DNA of 12,526 nt, taken from Litorivicinus sp. (GTDB lineage Bacteria; Pseudomonadota; Gammaproteobacteria; Pseudomonadales; Litorivicinaceae). Below are positions 1 to 7,981 of the stretch, piece by piece. Where the stretch lies: positions 1-12,526 of the forward strand of contig JAGYIK010000030.1 of assembly GCA_018402605.1 (NCBI GenBank). Reading direction: 5' to 3'. Every line of letters starts with the position of its first letter. Position 1 is the first letter of the stretch. Below the pieces are notes generated by a model. The model was not told where the DNA came from. It saw nothing but the letters and a program-made list of their open reading frames with translations, and did not search any database. The translations under genes were made by a program, and so were the position numbers.

Positions 1-864
1 TGCCGTACCCCAATGGAAGTCCGCATCTGCCAAGCACTCGAATAATGGCTCGTAAGCTTCGGGTTGGCGGAACCGATTTGGGTTGGCCTCAATAAGACTG
101 TTTCGTAAGCGATAAGGGTCACTCGTGGTGGTTGGGTCGATGGTCGATGTATTGAAGTCACCGCCGAGCACACAGGCCTGCTCGGATGCCGTGTGCCAGC
201 TCAGTAACGCACTGATCGCCCGTTCACGGACCTGAGGCGAGGTATTGTTTTCGAGATGGGTCACCACACACGAAATCGGTCCGGATGCTGTTGAGATTTC
301 ACCCGATATGGCGATGCGACCACCAAGACGTGCTTCGTGAAATGTGCGGTGCCACCAACTGCCATCGCTATCACTGAATCGCAAGAGCCTTGGGTTGAGG
401 ATGGGATATTTGCTGATGATCGCATTGCCATGTAAACCGGCGCGGTTGAAATCATCAAGCGGACGATTGAGCTCCCATGGATTACCGAGTCCCAATTCGA
501 CGAATTCGACCGCAAATACGCCTGACCATCCGAGCGCCTGACAGAGTTCGCGGGTTGTGTGCTGCTGTGCTGAGCGACTCATGCCGCAATCCATTTCAGT
601 GAGCAACACCACGTCTAACTGGTGCGCCCGAATGATTTCGGCTGCAGCAGGCCAAGCTGATCCACGTTCAAGGTTCCATGCACCGACTTTGAGTTGATTT
701 GGTGTCGGGCCTTGGTGCGAACCCTCGATGAATTCGAGTTCATTGAGGCAGCTAAATTCAGGTGCCCAGACTGAGTATGGATCGCCCCGATCGAGACCTG
801 TCTCGGCTGCAACGCGCAACGCACGATCCGGTACGCTGATTGCGGATACTCGTTTTGTCATCAT
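1..864 (-). CDS. Endonuclease/exonuclease/phosphatase (EEP) family protein, 3' end outside window
   Basis: The minus strand reads open for 288 codons from the ATG at 864 to the window edge, so the C-terminus is missing. Family motifs appear in order: WNLE (residues 63-66, metal-binding Asn and Glu), DVVLLTE ending at E90, GLHGNAIISKYPI (about 143-155), THLE with His203, and GGDFN (234-238, catalytic Asp and Asn). This is the EEP fold shared by exonuclease III, DNase I-like nucleases and sphingomyelinase-like phosphodiesterases. The substrate (nucleic acid or phospho-lipid/sugar) cannot be told apart here. No signal peptide is visible, so it is probably cytosolic. The first 55 residues precede the domain and are not recognised. 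GAGGG lies 4 bases before the ATG at 864 and 7 before a second ATG at 861; either could be the start. It diverges from the phosphodiesterase gene at 897 across only 32 bases. Confidence 0.85.
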   Translation of the reverse strand, partial: MMTKRVSAISVPDRALRVAAETGLDRGDPYSVWAPEFSCLNELEFIEGSHQGPTPNQLKVGAWNLERGSAWPAAAEIIRAHQLDVVLLTEMDCGMSRSAQQHTTRELCQALGWSGVFAVEFVELGLGNPWELNRPLDDFNRAGLHGNAIISKYPILNPRLLRFSDSDGSWWHRTFHEARLGGRIAISGEISTASGPISCVVTHLENNTSPQVRERAISALLSWHTASEQACVLGGDFNTSTIDPTTTSDPYRLRNSLIEANPNRFRQPEAYEPLFECLADADFHWGTA

Positions 865-896
865 GTACCCTCATACTCCGATTGTGGGAGGCTGTT

Positions 897-1607
897 ATGC
901 ATCTGATTGCGCATCGTGGGTGTGCCCTAAAAGTTCCAGAAAACTCACTCGCTGGTATCCGTTATACGGCGTCGCGTTCTATTGAACACATTGAATGCGA
1001 CATTTCTGTTGCGGCTGATGAGATTGCGGTTGTGTTTCATGATGACAGTTTGGCGCGGATGGTGCGTGATCCTCGGTCCGTCCTTGCATGTGAGAGTGTG
1101 GAGCTCTGCCAGATGCCGCTGTGGTTCAAGGGCGAGGCCACTGAAGAACGGATTCCGCGTGCAGATGCGTTTTTAGCCCTCGCGCATCAACTGGGCTTGT
1201 TTGTGCATCTCGAGCTGAAGGTGCATGACCAAGAGGTCGAGCGTGTTGTGGCCGCGGCCTTTGCAAGTATTGCTGCATCACATATTCCGATGTCCCGACT
1301 GCGCATCTCGTCTTTTTCAATCGATGCATTGCGGCAGTGTCATGCGCGTGTTCCAAGTGCCCAGCTTGGCGTGGCCTGTCACCACCCAATTGAGGTGGCC
1401 TACCTTGACTTTGCAGCGCTCTCGATCGTCAGTGTGCATGCCAATGCAGAGGCTGTTTGCAGTGCTGATTTGCGCCCAATTAAGGCGCAAGGCCTCGAGG
1501 TCAATCTCTATACGGTTAATCAGCCGATGACACTGGAGAAGCTGGATTTGGCTCTCGTCGATGGGGTGTTTACAGACGACCCTGACGCCTTTGTTGAGCT
1601 GAGTTAG
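897..1607 (+). CDS. Glycerophosphodiester phosphodiesterase family protein (UgpQ-like, cytosolic)
   Basis: This 236-residue protein has the GDPD TIM-barrel signature. MHLIAHRG supplies His6 and Arg7, PENS follows at 14-17, IECDI supplies Glu33 and Asp35, and VVFHDD supplies His48, the second catalytic histidine. HLELK (104-108) is the metal-ligand strand, and NLYTVN and DGVFTDDPD near the C-terminus are the usual last barrel strands. The family hydrolyses glycerophosphodiesters to glycerol-3-phosphate and an alcohol. The length and absence of a signal peptide match the cytosolic UgpQ type rather than periplasmic GlpQ. The reading frame stays open upstream to 840, but the ATG at 897 is chosen because GGGAGG lies 5 bases before it and the family begins right at the HRG strand. 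The stop TAG overlaps the convergent yhgN stop by 4 bases. A role in phospholipid-headgroup recycling is inference. Confidence 0.9.
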   Translation: MHLIAHRGCALKVPENSLAGIRYTASRSIEHIECDISVAADEIAVVFHDDSLARMVRDPRSVLACESVELCQMPLWFKGEATEERIPRADAFLALAHQLGLFVHLELKVHDQEVERVVAAAFASIAASHIPMSRLRISSFSIDALRQCHARVPSAQLGVACHHPIEVAYLDFAALSIVSVHANAEAVCSADLRPIKAQGLEVNLYTVNQPMTLEKLDLALVDGVFTDDPDAFVELS

Positions 1608-2197
1608 CTGACAAACCGGATGCCTTGAAATGCATTCAAGAGCATTTGCACCGCGATTGAAATCAAGATCATGCCCATCAGACGCTCAATGGCTTTGAGG
1701 CCCCGAGTACCCAAAATATGGAAGAGTTTTTCCGACATCATCAAGATGACCGCGCTAATCACCCAGGCAGCCAGTAGCGCAAGCGTCCAATCGACGTTGC
1801 GCTCCGGCGAGGTCTCTGAGAGCAGGACCAATGTCGCCAAGATGGACGGTCCGGCGATCAGTGGCGTCGCCAGAGGAACGATCAGCGGCTCACCAGAGGC
1901 TTCCTCATCGCCCATAATCCCGCCTCGCGATGGGAAGATCATGCGAATCGCAATGATCATTAAGATCAGGCCGCCACTGATGGCGACTGCTTCTGGGGAG
2001 AGGTCGAGTGCTTTGAGGGCAAATGGTCCAGCCCAGAGAAACCCGAGCATCAACACCAGGGAGATTAAGAGCTCTCTGAACAGGATTCTTCTGCGTCGTG
2101 CACTCTCGACCGGTTTTAAAACCGACATGAAGATTGGAATATTGCCAAGAGGATCAATAATCAAAAACAGTGTAAAGGCGACAGCGAGCGTATCCAT
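1604..2197 (-). CDS. yhgN: MarC family integral membrane protein, YhgN type
   Basis: This 197-residue, strongly hydrophobic protein matches the YhgN branch of the MarC (UPF0056) family almost throughout. Recognisable blocks are IIDPLGNIPIFMSVLK near the N-terminus, RRRRILFRELLISL, the ISGGLILMIIAIRMIFP helix, EPLIVPLATPLIAGPSILAT in the second half, and LKAIERLMGMILISIAVQM near the C-terminus. Six transmembrane helices in the inner membrane are expected. Molecular function is unknown for the family; the old link to multiple antibiotic resistance is not well supported. The frame extends upstream to ATG 2245 and TTG 2251, but ATG 2197 is preferred because it gives the family's normal length and N-terminus; its ribosome site is weak (TTGGAC). 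It diverges from the reductase gene at 2325 across 127 bases that must hold both promoters. Confidence 0.9.
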   Translation of the reverse strand: MDTLAVAFTLFLIIDPLGNIPIFMSVLKPVESARRRRILFRELLISLVLMLGFLWAGPFALKALDLSPEAVAISGGLILMIIAIRMIFPSRGGIMGDEEASGEPLIVPLATPLIAGPSILATLVLLSETSPERNVDWTLALLAAWVISAVILMMSEKLFHILGTRGLKAIERLMGMILISIAVQMLLNAFQGIRFVS

Positions 2198-2324
2198 GCG
2201 ACGTCCAAGCAAACAAGACAGGACAATGGCGACCTGCAATGGCATTGTCAAATACTGGATTGGTGTGATGTTTTCAGAGTCGTCATCACTGCTTTATCAA
2301 ACTGAATAACATTAGGAAGATGTG
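2198..2324. promoter_or_regulatory. Divergent promoter region between yhgN and the ferredoxin-NADP reductase gene
   Basis: This 127-base gap separates two genes transcribed outward, so each promoter should lie here. On plus, TTGTCA at 2245-2250 resembles a -35 box, but no good -10 follows at 16-18 bases. AGGAAG at 2314-2319 is the ribosome-binding site for the ATG at 2325. No clear operator palindrome is seen. The promoter assignment is positional, not motif-based. Confidence 0.35.
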
Positions 2325-3055
2325 ATGAATCTTGAAACTGTGCTCGACGTGCGACATTACTCAGACGGCTTGTTTTCATTCCGGACCACACGCAGTGACA
2401 GCATACGTCCCTTCAAAGCAGGTCAATTTACGATGATCGGAATGGCCGATGATGACGTGCTGAGAGCGTACAGCATCGCATCGCCACCGAGCGCTGACGC
2501 GTTGGAGTTTCTCTCCATCAAGGTGCCTGGCGGTCCATTGACTGAACGGTTACAACATATCCAGCCCGGGGATCAAATCGAGGTCGGTGATCGGCCCACA
2601 GGGACCTTGGTGACCGATAATCTGACTGAGGGGCGGCGTTTGTGGTGCGTTGCAACCGGCACCGGTCTCGCACCTTTTCTCTCGATTGTGCAAGATCCGA
2701 GTACGTTCGAGAAATTTTCAGAGGTGATTTTAACCCACACGGTGCGCACTGTGGCGGAGCTCGCCTATCGGGAATTACTAGAATCCTTGCCGATTACCTA
2801 CTATCCAACGGTCACGCGTGAGTCCTTTGAGCGCACCGGACGGATTACTGCGCGGATGGAGAGCGGTGCCCTCTGGACTGACTTGGGCGTTGATCCGTGG
2901 CATCCCGATGTGGACCGCATCATGGATTGCGTGTGCAGTTCAATCAGACCCTCCGCGATCAACTCACCGCCGATGGTTTCAAACATGGAACCAATCGGGA
3001 GGCGGGTCAGTTCGTGCAAGAGCGTGCGTTTGTGATGCAACGCGGAGAGAGCTAA
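2325..3055 (+). CDS. fpr: Ferredoxin/flavodoxin-NADP+ reductase, C-terminus frame-shifted
   Basis: This is a single-domain bacterial FAD-containing reductase that moves electrons between NADPH and ferredoxin or flavodoxin in the cytosol. The FAD barrel carries RAYS (47-50), the flavin-binding R-x-Y-S motif, and a VPGGPLTERL stretch (67-76). The NADP domain opens with ATGTGLAPFLS (from 110). From 2325 the frame runs to about 2931-2938 and then leaves the family. In another frame the expected ending continues: FNQTLRDQLTADGF, then AGQFVQERAFV, the typical subclass I C-terminus, stopping with TAA at 3053-3055. One missing base in the TGCGTGTGCAG tract restores a protein of about 243 residues. 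The uncorrected frame would end at 3035 with an unrelated tail. The start is ATG 2325, not the adjacent GTG 2322, from the AGGAAG spacing. It converges on the next gene with a 3-base gap. Confidence 0.85.
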
Positions 3056-3058
3056 GTT

Positions 3059-3948
3059 TTATCGCCGTTTTAGCATTTCGAACAGCATGGACGAGTCGTG
3101 ATCACCCAAGCCCTCATTCATTAACGTTTGATATTGGCCGTTGACGACCGCGAGGCACGGCAAATTCAGGTCTCCGGGCCTTGCAGGGGCCTCAAGCGCG
3201 ATAGCCGCGTCTCTTTCGCATGAAGCCGAGCCGCAATGCCCGCTGCAAATTCTTCGTTGACCATTTTCGGACCCATCAATGACATCATTGGACTACCGCC
3301 CATGCCGCCTTCAATTGCGGCGAGTACTTGGCCTGGGTCTGCACCAAGCGCTTTGGCAAATGACAACGATTCCGCAACGCCTTGGATCGTGATGACCTGT
3401 GCAATTTGGTTGCACAGCTTGGCGATTTGTCCGTGTCCCGACGCACCGACACGGGTGATTTGCTTGGTGTAGGCATCCATCACAGCCATGGCTTTTTTAC
3501 AGGCTGCTTCAGACCCGCCAATCATTGAGATTAATGTGCCACCTTCTGCAGCCCACACGCCCCCGGATACCGGTGCATCGACGAACTGAAGGTCTGCCGC
3601 CTCAAGTGTTTGCGCCATAGCTTGAGTGGCTTTTGGGTCGATGGTTGAATGATCGATAATTAGGGTGCCCGGTTTGGCATGGTGGATCACCGCATCAGGA
3701 CGCTCAATCAGCAACTCTTGCACATCGTGGGTGCCCAACACATTGGTGATGATCAGATCCACATCACGCACGACATCGGCAAGTTCTGACGAACCAGTGG
3801 CGCCTGCATCAATCAGATGTTTGGCACGGTCGGTGAAAATTTCTGGGCGACGTGCATAAAGTTTGAGGCGATGCCCCCGATTCTGTAGATGCGTGGCCAT
3901 GGGAAGACCCATCGTGCCCAATCCGATAAAACCAATGGTGTAGGTCAT
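3059..3948 (-). CDS. NAD(P)-dependent beta-hydroxyacid dehydrogenase (3-hydroxyisobutyrate dehydrogenase / tartronate semialdehyde reductase family), C-terminus frame-shifted
   Basis: The N-terminal Rossmann fold has GFIGLGTMGLPMA with Gly9, Gly11 and Gly14. DAPVSGG (124-130) is the substrate-binding motif, and GQIAKLCNQ contains Lys177, the catalytic lysine. Members oxidise 3-hydroxyisobutyrate or reduce tartronate semialdehyde; the motifs do not decide between them. The start ATG at 3948 is preceded by AGGA at a suitable distance. The uninterrupted frame leaves the family after RLHAKE and stops at 3166. Skipping the two bases at 3212-3213 (a TCTC dinucleotide run) gives HAKDAAIALEA, then LNLPCLAVVNGQYQTL and GDHDSSMLFEML, stopping at 3059-3061. 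The corrected protein is about 295 residues, the usual family length. The real 3' end is therefore about 107 bases beyond the naive stop and abuts the convergent reductase gene. Confidence 0.88.
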
Positions 3949-3973
3949 GTATTCATCCTGTGGGGTGTTGTTA

Positions 3974-4336
3974 TTGCAAACCATCAAGCGGCATCTTGCA
4001 TGGCTTCTGTTCGCTCCTGCAACTCTATTTGCGGCAGAGAGGCCCTGGTGGGAGGCCGAGATCCGTCGGGAGGTGATGGCACTCGAGAGGCAAAATGCGG
4101 CGATTCACGCAGCCATCTTGGCCGAACTTGAACAGCAGCAGGCGATATCGGTCGAGGCGCTTCGAAAAGAACAGGCAATGGCGTTGGATCGTATTGAAGC
4201 CCGCTGGCGTGAGCGCGATGAAGCAGCGATTCGTGCTGAGATTCAGCGACTCAGTGATATCTCACGACCCTATTTTGAATCTGCCGCACCAATTTTAGAT
4301 CCCTTTTATCAGGAATCTGCCCGCCGTCCGGACTGA
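3974..4336 (+). CDS. Small exported coiled-coil protein of unknown function
   Basis: I do not recognise this protein. It has a short positive start (QTIKRH), a hydrophobic segment (LAWLLFAPATLFA) and a plausible signal-peptidase site before AERPWW. The rest is an alpha-helical, charged region with heptad-like spacing (from EIRREVMALERQ to EIQRLSD) rich in Glu, Arg, Ala and Gln. The mature part would be about 95 residues in the periplasm or outer envelope. The frame is open to an ATG at 3947, which would overlap the start codon of the divergent dehydrogenase. A TTG at 3974 is preferred because TGGGGTG lies about 6 bases upstream and it gives a compact signal peptide; GTG 3965 is also possible. 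It precedes the EamA permease by 83 bases on the same strand. Sure of coding: moderate; function: none assigned. Confidence 0.6.
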   Translation: MQTIKRHLAWLLFAPATLFAAERPWWEAEIRREVMALERQNAAIHAAILAELEQQQAISVEALRKEQAMALDRIEARWRERDEAAIRAEIQRLSDISRPYFESAAPILDPFYQESARRPD

Positions 4337-4410
4337 TCTGTATCATAGTGTCTGCGCTGATTGGCCACACTGCTTGCCGATCCCACGCGCGAACGAGAAT
4401 TCACACCAAT

Positions 4411-4415
4411 GGAGA
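4411..4415 (+). promoter_or_regulatory. Ribosome-binding site deciding the GTG start at 4420
   Basis: GGAGA lies 4 bases before the GTG at 4420. The frame is open upstream to a GTG at 4348, but those 24 residues are hydrophilic and not typical of the family, so the downstream start is chosen. Confidence 0.6.
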
Positions 4416-4419
4416 CACT

Positions 4420-5301
4420 GTGTCGATAGATCGGCCACCAAACGCCCCGACAGGTATTGCCTATGGGTTGGCGGTATTTGGGATTGCGTGCTTTGCGGCA
4501 ACATTACCCCTGACAGCAATCGTGCTTGCCGATTTTACGCCGCTGTTCATTACCGCCGCGCGCGCTGTGATTGCTGGTCTTTTGGCGCTTCTGGTGCTTT
4601 TGACTTGGCGCTTGCCTCGGCCCGCACGGGCTGAGTTTCGACCTCTCTTGATCAGTGGTTTTGCGCTGATTTTCGGTTTTCCCTTGGCTATGGCCATGGG
4701 GCTGCAAACAGTGCCTGCCTACCACGGTGCAGTGGTGCTTGGCGTCCTTCCGCTGATGACAGCTGGATTGTCAGCACTCGTTCACGGATATCGCGCTGCA
4801 CTAGGATTTTGGCTGTGGGCCCTGATCGGTGCAGGCCTTGTGGTGGTCTTCGTCGTGCAGGAGGAGCAGGGCGCTCTGGGGCTCGGTGATGTGTGGCTAG
4901 TGGCGGCCGCCCTGATGGCATCCTTTGGCTATGTCTTGGCGGGCGATCTTTCCACGCGGAGACCCGGATGGTGGGTGATCTCTTGGTCGTTGGTCTATTT
5001 TCTTCCGTTGGCGATGTTCCTTGGCTTGATCTCATGGCCTGGGTTCTTGCTCGCAAGGCCATTGAGCTCGTTACTCGGACTTGTCGGGCTCGGCGTTTTC
5101 TCGATGTACCTTGGTTTTTTCGCGTGGAATGCGGCCTTGGCTATGGGTGGTGTAGCGCGAATTGGTCAGGTGCAGTTGCTGCAGGTCTTCTTGACTCTCA
5201 TTTGGGCCTGGATACTGCTGGATGAGCCGCTGTCAGCCTCAGTGTGGTTGTTCGCCACGCTCGTTATGTGTTCGGTTTATTTTGGAAAACGGTCTGCCTA
5301 A
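4420..5301 (+). CDS. EamA/DMT family transporter
   Basis: This 293-residue protein consists almost entirely of hydrophobic helices, matching the ten-helix two-repeat architecture of drug/metabolite transporters in the inner membrane. The first repeat begins with GIAYGLAVFGIACFAATLP and has the characteristic ITAARAVIAGLLAL helix. The second ends with QVQLLQVFLTLIWAWILLDEPL, the classic EamA region in which a Glu in the penultimate helix boundary (DEPLS) is conserved. Family members export amino acids, metabolites or drugs by proton exchange; the substrate cannot be predicted. The start is GTG 4420. It ends 111 bases before the alcohol dehydrogenase gene, and there is no strong terminator between them, so partial read-through into the operon is possible. 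Confidence 0.88.
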   Translation: MSIDRPPNAPTGIAYGLAVFGIACFAATLPLTAIVLADFTPLFITAARAVIAGLLALLVLLTWRLPRPARAEFRPLLISGFALIFGFPLAMAMGLQTVPAYHGAVVLGVLPLMTAGLSALVHGYRAALGFWLWALIGAGLVVVFVVQEEQGALGLGDVWLVAAALMASFGYVLAGDLSTRRPGWWVISWSLVYFLPLAMFLGLISWPGFLLARPLSSLLGLVGLGVFSMYLGFFAWNAALAMGGVARIGQVQLLQVFLTLIWAWILLDEPLSASVWLFATLVMCSVYFGKRSA

Positions 5302-5412
5302 CGGGTTATTCGGAGATTCTCCCCTGATTCTTGCTTGATGCAGATGCGATCCTCGCCTACTGTTTTCAGTTCAAATAACGAGATTCAACGATAACAAAAG
5401 GAGCACCGTCTC
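5302..5412 (+). promoter_or_regulatory. Leader region of the ADH-ALDH operon with a short inverted repeat
   Basis: This is the only gap before the four-gene operon, so its promoter should lie here. TTGATG (5335-5340) and TACTGT (5358-5363) stand 17 bases apart as weak -35/-10 candidates. GGAGA-T-TCTCC at 5312-5322 is a perfect 5-1-5 inverted repeat that could be an operator half-pair, but it is short enough to be chance. AGGAG at 5399-5403 is a strong ribosome-binding site 9 bases before the GTG start. Confidence 0.35.
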
Positions 5413-6540
5413 GTGAAAACCCGTATTGCGCTGTTACCCCAAATGGGTATTCCGCGCCCCTATGACCAGACCAAACCGCTGGCCATTGTCGAGGCTGAGT
5501 TGGACGCACCGGGTCCTGATGAAGTTGTGGTCAAGATTCTAGCGGCCGGGGTTTGTCATTCAGATCTGTCGGTGATCAATGGCGATCGTCCACGTCCGAC
5601 GCCTTTAGCACTTGGGCATGAGGCGGTTGGTGAGGTTGTGGCGACTGGTGCATCGGTGAACGATCTGAAGCCCGGGCAGCGGGTTGCGATGGTGTTTGTG
5701 CCGTCATGCGGCCATTGTCCATGCTGCGCTGAAGGGCGACCGGCTTTGTGTGAGCCTGGGCTGTTGCACAATACCGAAGGGACCTTGTTGAGTGGAGCCA
5801 AACGGATCCAGTATCAGGGTGAACCGATCTTGCATCATTTGGGTATTTCATGTTTTTCCGACTTTGCGGTCTGTCACCGCCGCAGTCTCGTTCCAATTGA
5901 TTCGACTGTGGCGCCGGATATTCAAGCAGTATTTGGCTGTGCTGTACTGACGGGCTGCGGTGCGGTGTTAAATACAGCCCGATTGCATGCCGGTGAGCGT
6001 GTGGCAATTGTAGGTTTGGGGGGTGTCGGTCTCGCTGCCTTGTTGGGTGCGATCGCTGGAGGCGCGCGGCAGGTCATTGCAATCGATGCCAATCCAGAAA
6101 AAGAGGCGCTTGCACTCACATTGGGTGCAGATCATTTTGTCAATGCGCGGGATCTTGATGCGGCAGAACAGGTTAAATCACTGACACAGGGTGGTGTGGA
6201 GTTGGCCGCGGAGTTTGCCGGTGTAATGCCCGCTTTGGATTTGGCTATTGAAGTCACCCGGCGCGGTGGTCGCACCGTGACTGCCGCTTTGCCCAATCCA
6301 TCCGATCGTTTGTCTTTGGCTGCGGCGCGGTTGGTTACTGAGGAGCGTGCGCTCCTTGGCTCCTATGTGGGGAGCTGTGTTCCCTCAAGGGACATCCCTA
6401 ATTTCATTGCGTTGCATCGGCGGGGACGGCTTCCTGTTGAGAAGATGATTTCTCATCGATTGGAACTCTCTGAGATCAATATTGCGATGGAGCGTTTGGC
6501 AACTGGCCAAGCGGTCCGTCAAATTGTGTGTTTTGAGTGA
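5413..6540 (+). CDS. Zinc-dependent alcohol dehydrogenase, MDR superfamily
   Basis: This intact 375-residue enzyme oxidises an alcohol to an aldehyde (or the reverse) with NAD(P) in the cytosol. Catalytic zinc ligands are Cys48 (in GVCHSD), His69 with Glu70 (in LGHEAVGE) and Cys176 (in FGCAVLTGCG). The structural zinc lobe is complete: Cys99, Cys102, Cys105 and Cys113. The Rossmann motif VGLGGVG lies at 200-206 and is followed by Asp225 in VIAIDAN, which suggests NAD preference. Length and motif order resemble the class III and aryl-alcohol group of zinc ADHs; the substrate is not determinable. Translation starts at GTG 5413 after AGGAG. It is the first gene of an operon: the aldehyde dehydrogenase starts 7 bases after its stop, so the two probably act in sequence on the same substrate. 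Confidence 0.92.
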   Translation: MKTRIALLPQMGIPRPYDQTKPLAIVEAELDAPGPDEVVVKILAAGVCHSDLSVINGDRPRPTPLALGHEAVGEVVATGASVNDLKPGQRVAMVFVPSCGHCPCCAEGRPALCEPGLLHNTEGTLLSGAKRIQYQGEPILHHLGISCFSDFAVCHRRSLVPIDSTVAPDIQAVFGCAVLTGCGAVLNTARLHAGERVAIVGLGGVGLAALLGAIAGGARQVIAIDANPEKEALALTLGADHFVNARDLDAAEQVKSLTQGGVELAAEFAGVMPALDLAIEVTRRGGRTVTAALPNPSDRLSLAAARLVTEERALLGSYVGSCVPSRDIPNFIALHRRGRLPVEKMISHRLELSEINIAMERLATGQAVRQIVCFE

Positions 6541-6547
6541 GAACAAG

Positions 6548-7981
6548 ATGACGTTATATGAACCCAAATCCCTCATCAATGGCCAGTGGATGGGCGCCTC
6601 GTCTGGGGCCACTTTTTCGGTTGTGAATCCAGCAACTGGAAAATCAATTGCCGAAGTCGCCGATCTATCCAGCGGTGACTGTGTCGCTGCAATCGATGCG
6701 GCGGCGGCTGCATTTCCGTCTTGGGCGAAGTGGACTGCTAAAGCACGAGCCCAAGTGCTCAAGCAATGGTTTCAATTGATCGAGACCCATGCCGATGCAT
6801 TGGCTGCGTTGATCACCGAAGAAATGGGTAAGCCATTGGCAGAAGCGCGCGGTGAAGTCACTTATGGTGCCAGCTTTGTCGACTGGTTTGCAGAAGAAGG
6901 CCGACGTATTTATGGTCAAGTCATTCCGCCGCACATGGCCGATAAACGGGTGTTGACGATTCGCCAGCCGGTGGGAGTCGTTGCCGCGATCACACCTTGG
7001 AATTTTCCGTTGGCGATGATCACGCGGAAAGTCTCACCAGCCCTGGCGGCTGGCTGCACGGTAGTGGTTAAACCGTCGGAAGATACACCGCTGACGGCGC
7101 TGGCCGTCTGCGCACTGGCAGAAGGCCGGTATGCCGCCTGGAGGTGCTCAATTGTGTAACGAGGATGGATGCGCCCGCGGTGGGCACTTTTGACGTCGAT
7201 CACGCGTTCGCAAAGTGACCTTTACGGGGTCAACGGCGGTGGGCAAGATTCTCTATCGCCAGTGTGCGGACACCGTGAAGAAACTGTCGCTGGAGCTCGG
7301 TGGCAATGCACCCTTGTGTTTTGATGACGCGGATCTCGAGGCGGCGGTTGACGGCGCAATGCTATGCAAGTTTCGAAATGCCGGACAAACCTGTGTGTGC
7401 GAATCGAATCCTGGTGCAAAGCGGGATTCACTGACCGCTTTGTGGCGGCCTTTGCCGCGCGCGTCAGCGCGTTAAAAGTGATGAACGGCGATCAGCCTGG
7501 CGCCGAGATCGGTCCGCTGATCAATCACGATGGCTTGGCAAAAGTCAGAGCGCACGTCAAAGATGCCTTGGCTCAGGGTGCCGAGGTCGTCGTCGGTGGC
7601 GGAGACCATGCGGCCGGGCCTTTGTTTTACACGCCAACGGTATTGACCGGGGTGACGGCCTCGATGCGGATGGCGCAGGAGGAAACCTTCGGACCTGTGG
7701 CGCCGGTGTATCGATTTGAGACCGAAGACGAGGCGGTGGCTCTGGCCAACGATACGCCCTATGGATTGGCTGCGTATTTTTATACGCGCGATCTATCACG
7801 TACTTTCCGCGTTTACGAGGCGCTCGACTACGGCATTATTGGGGTCAATACCGGGATTATTTCCACTGAAGTTGCGCCTTTTGGTGGAGTGAAGGAGTCG
7901 GGTCTTGGGCGTGAAGGCGGGCCGCATGGAATTGATGAGTTCCTTGAAACGAAATACGGCTGTATCGGGATTGAAATATGA
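6548..7981 (+). CDS. gabD: NAD(P)-dependent aldehyde dehydrogenase, succinate-semialdehyde dehydrogenase (GabD) type, interrupted by several frame shifts
   Basis: Both ends match GabD-type aldehyde dehydrogenases closely. The N-terminal part has INGQWMGA, GVVAAITPWNFP (oxyanion Asn) and VVVKPSEDTPL. The middle has FTGSTAVGK, LELGGNAP with the catalytic Glu, and KFRNAGQTCVC with the catalytic Cys. The C-terminal part has EETFGPVAPVYRF, NDTPYGLAAYFY and EVAPFGGVKESGLGREG. The middle is broken. Expected residues (AGMPPG, then VLNCVTRM, then KVTFTG, then NRILVQSGIH, then DRFVAAF) sit in different frames, implying lesions near 7124, 7143, 7215, 7400 and 7432. The shifts cancel, so start and end are in one frame, and a full protein of about 478 residues is implied. 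Clustered indels with all catalytic residues intact suggest sequence error rather than decay. It would oxidise the aldehyde made by the upstream ADH. The stop overlaps the next start as ATGA. Succinate semialdehyde as substrate is unproven. Confidence 0.85.

Noticed and set aside
2111..2124. Perfect palindrome CGGTTTTAAAACCG
   Set aside because: It lies within yhgN coding for the conserved VLKPVE segment; coding constraint explains it as well as any regulatory role.
1671..2309. Long plus-strand open frame of 212 codons opposite yhgN
   Set aside because: It is rich in Arg, Ser, Ile and Lys with no domain logic, and lies antisense to a protein that matches YhgN throughout; it is a shadow of that gene.
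2936..3035. In-frame C-terminal tail of the reductase ending at 3035
   Set aside because: The tail is unlike the family, while another frame gives the expected ERAFV ending; it is a result of the frame shift.
5576..6007. 143-codon minus-strand frame inside the alcohol dehydrogenase
   Set aside because: Antisense to complete zinc-binding motifs, composition dominated by His, Pro, Ser and Gln; no ribosome site or homology feature.
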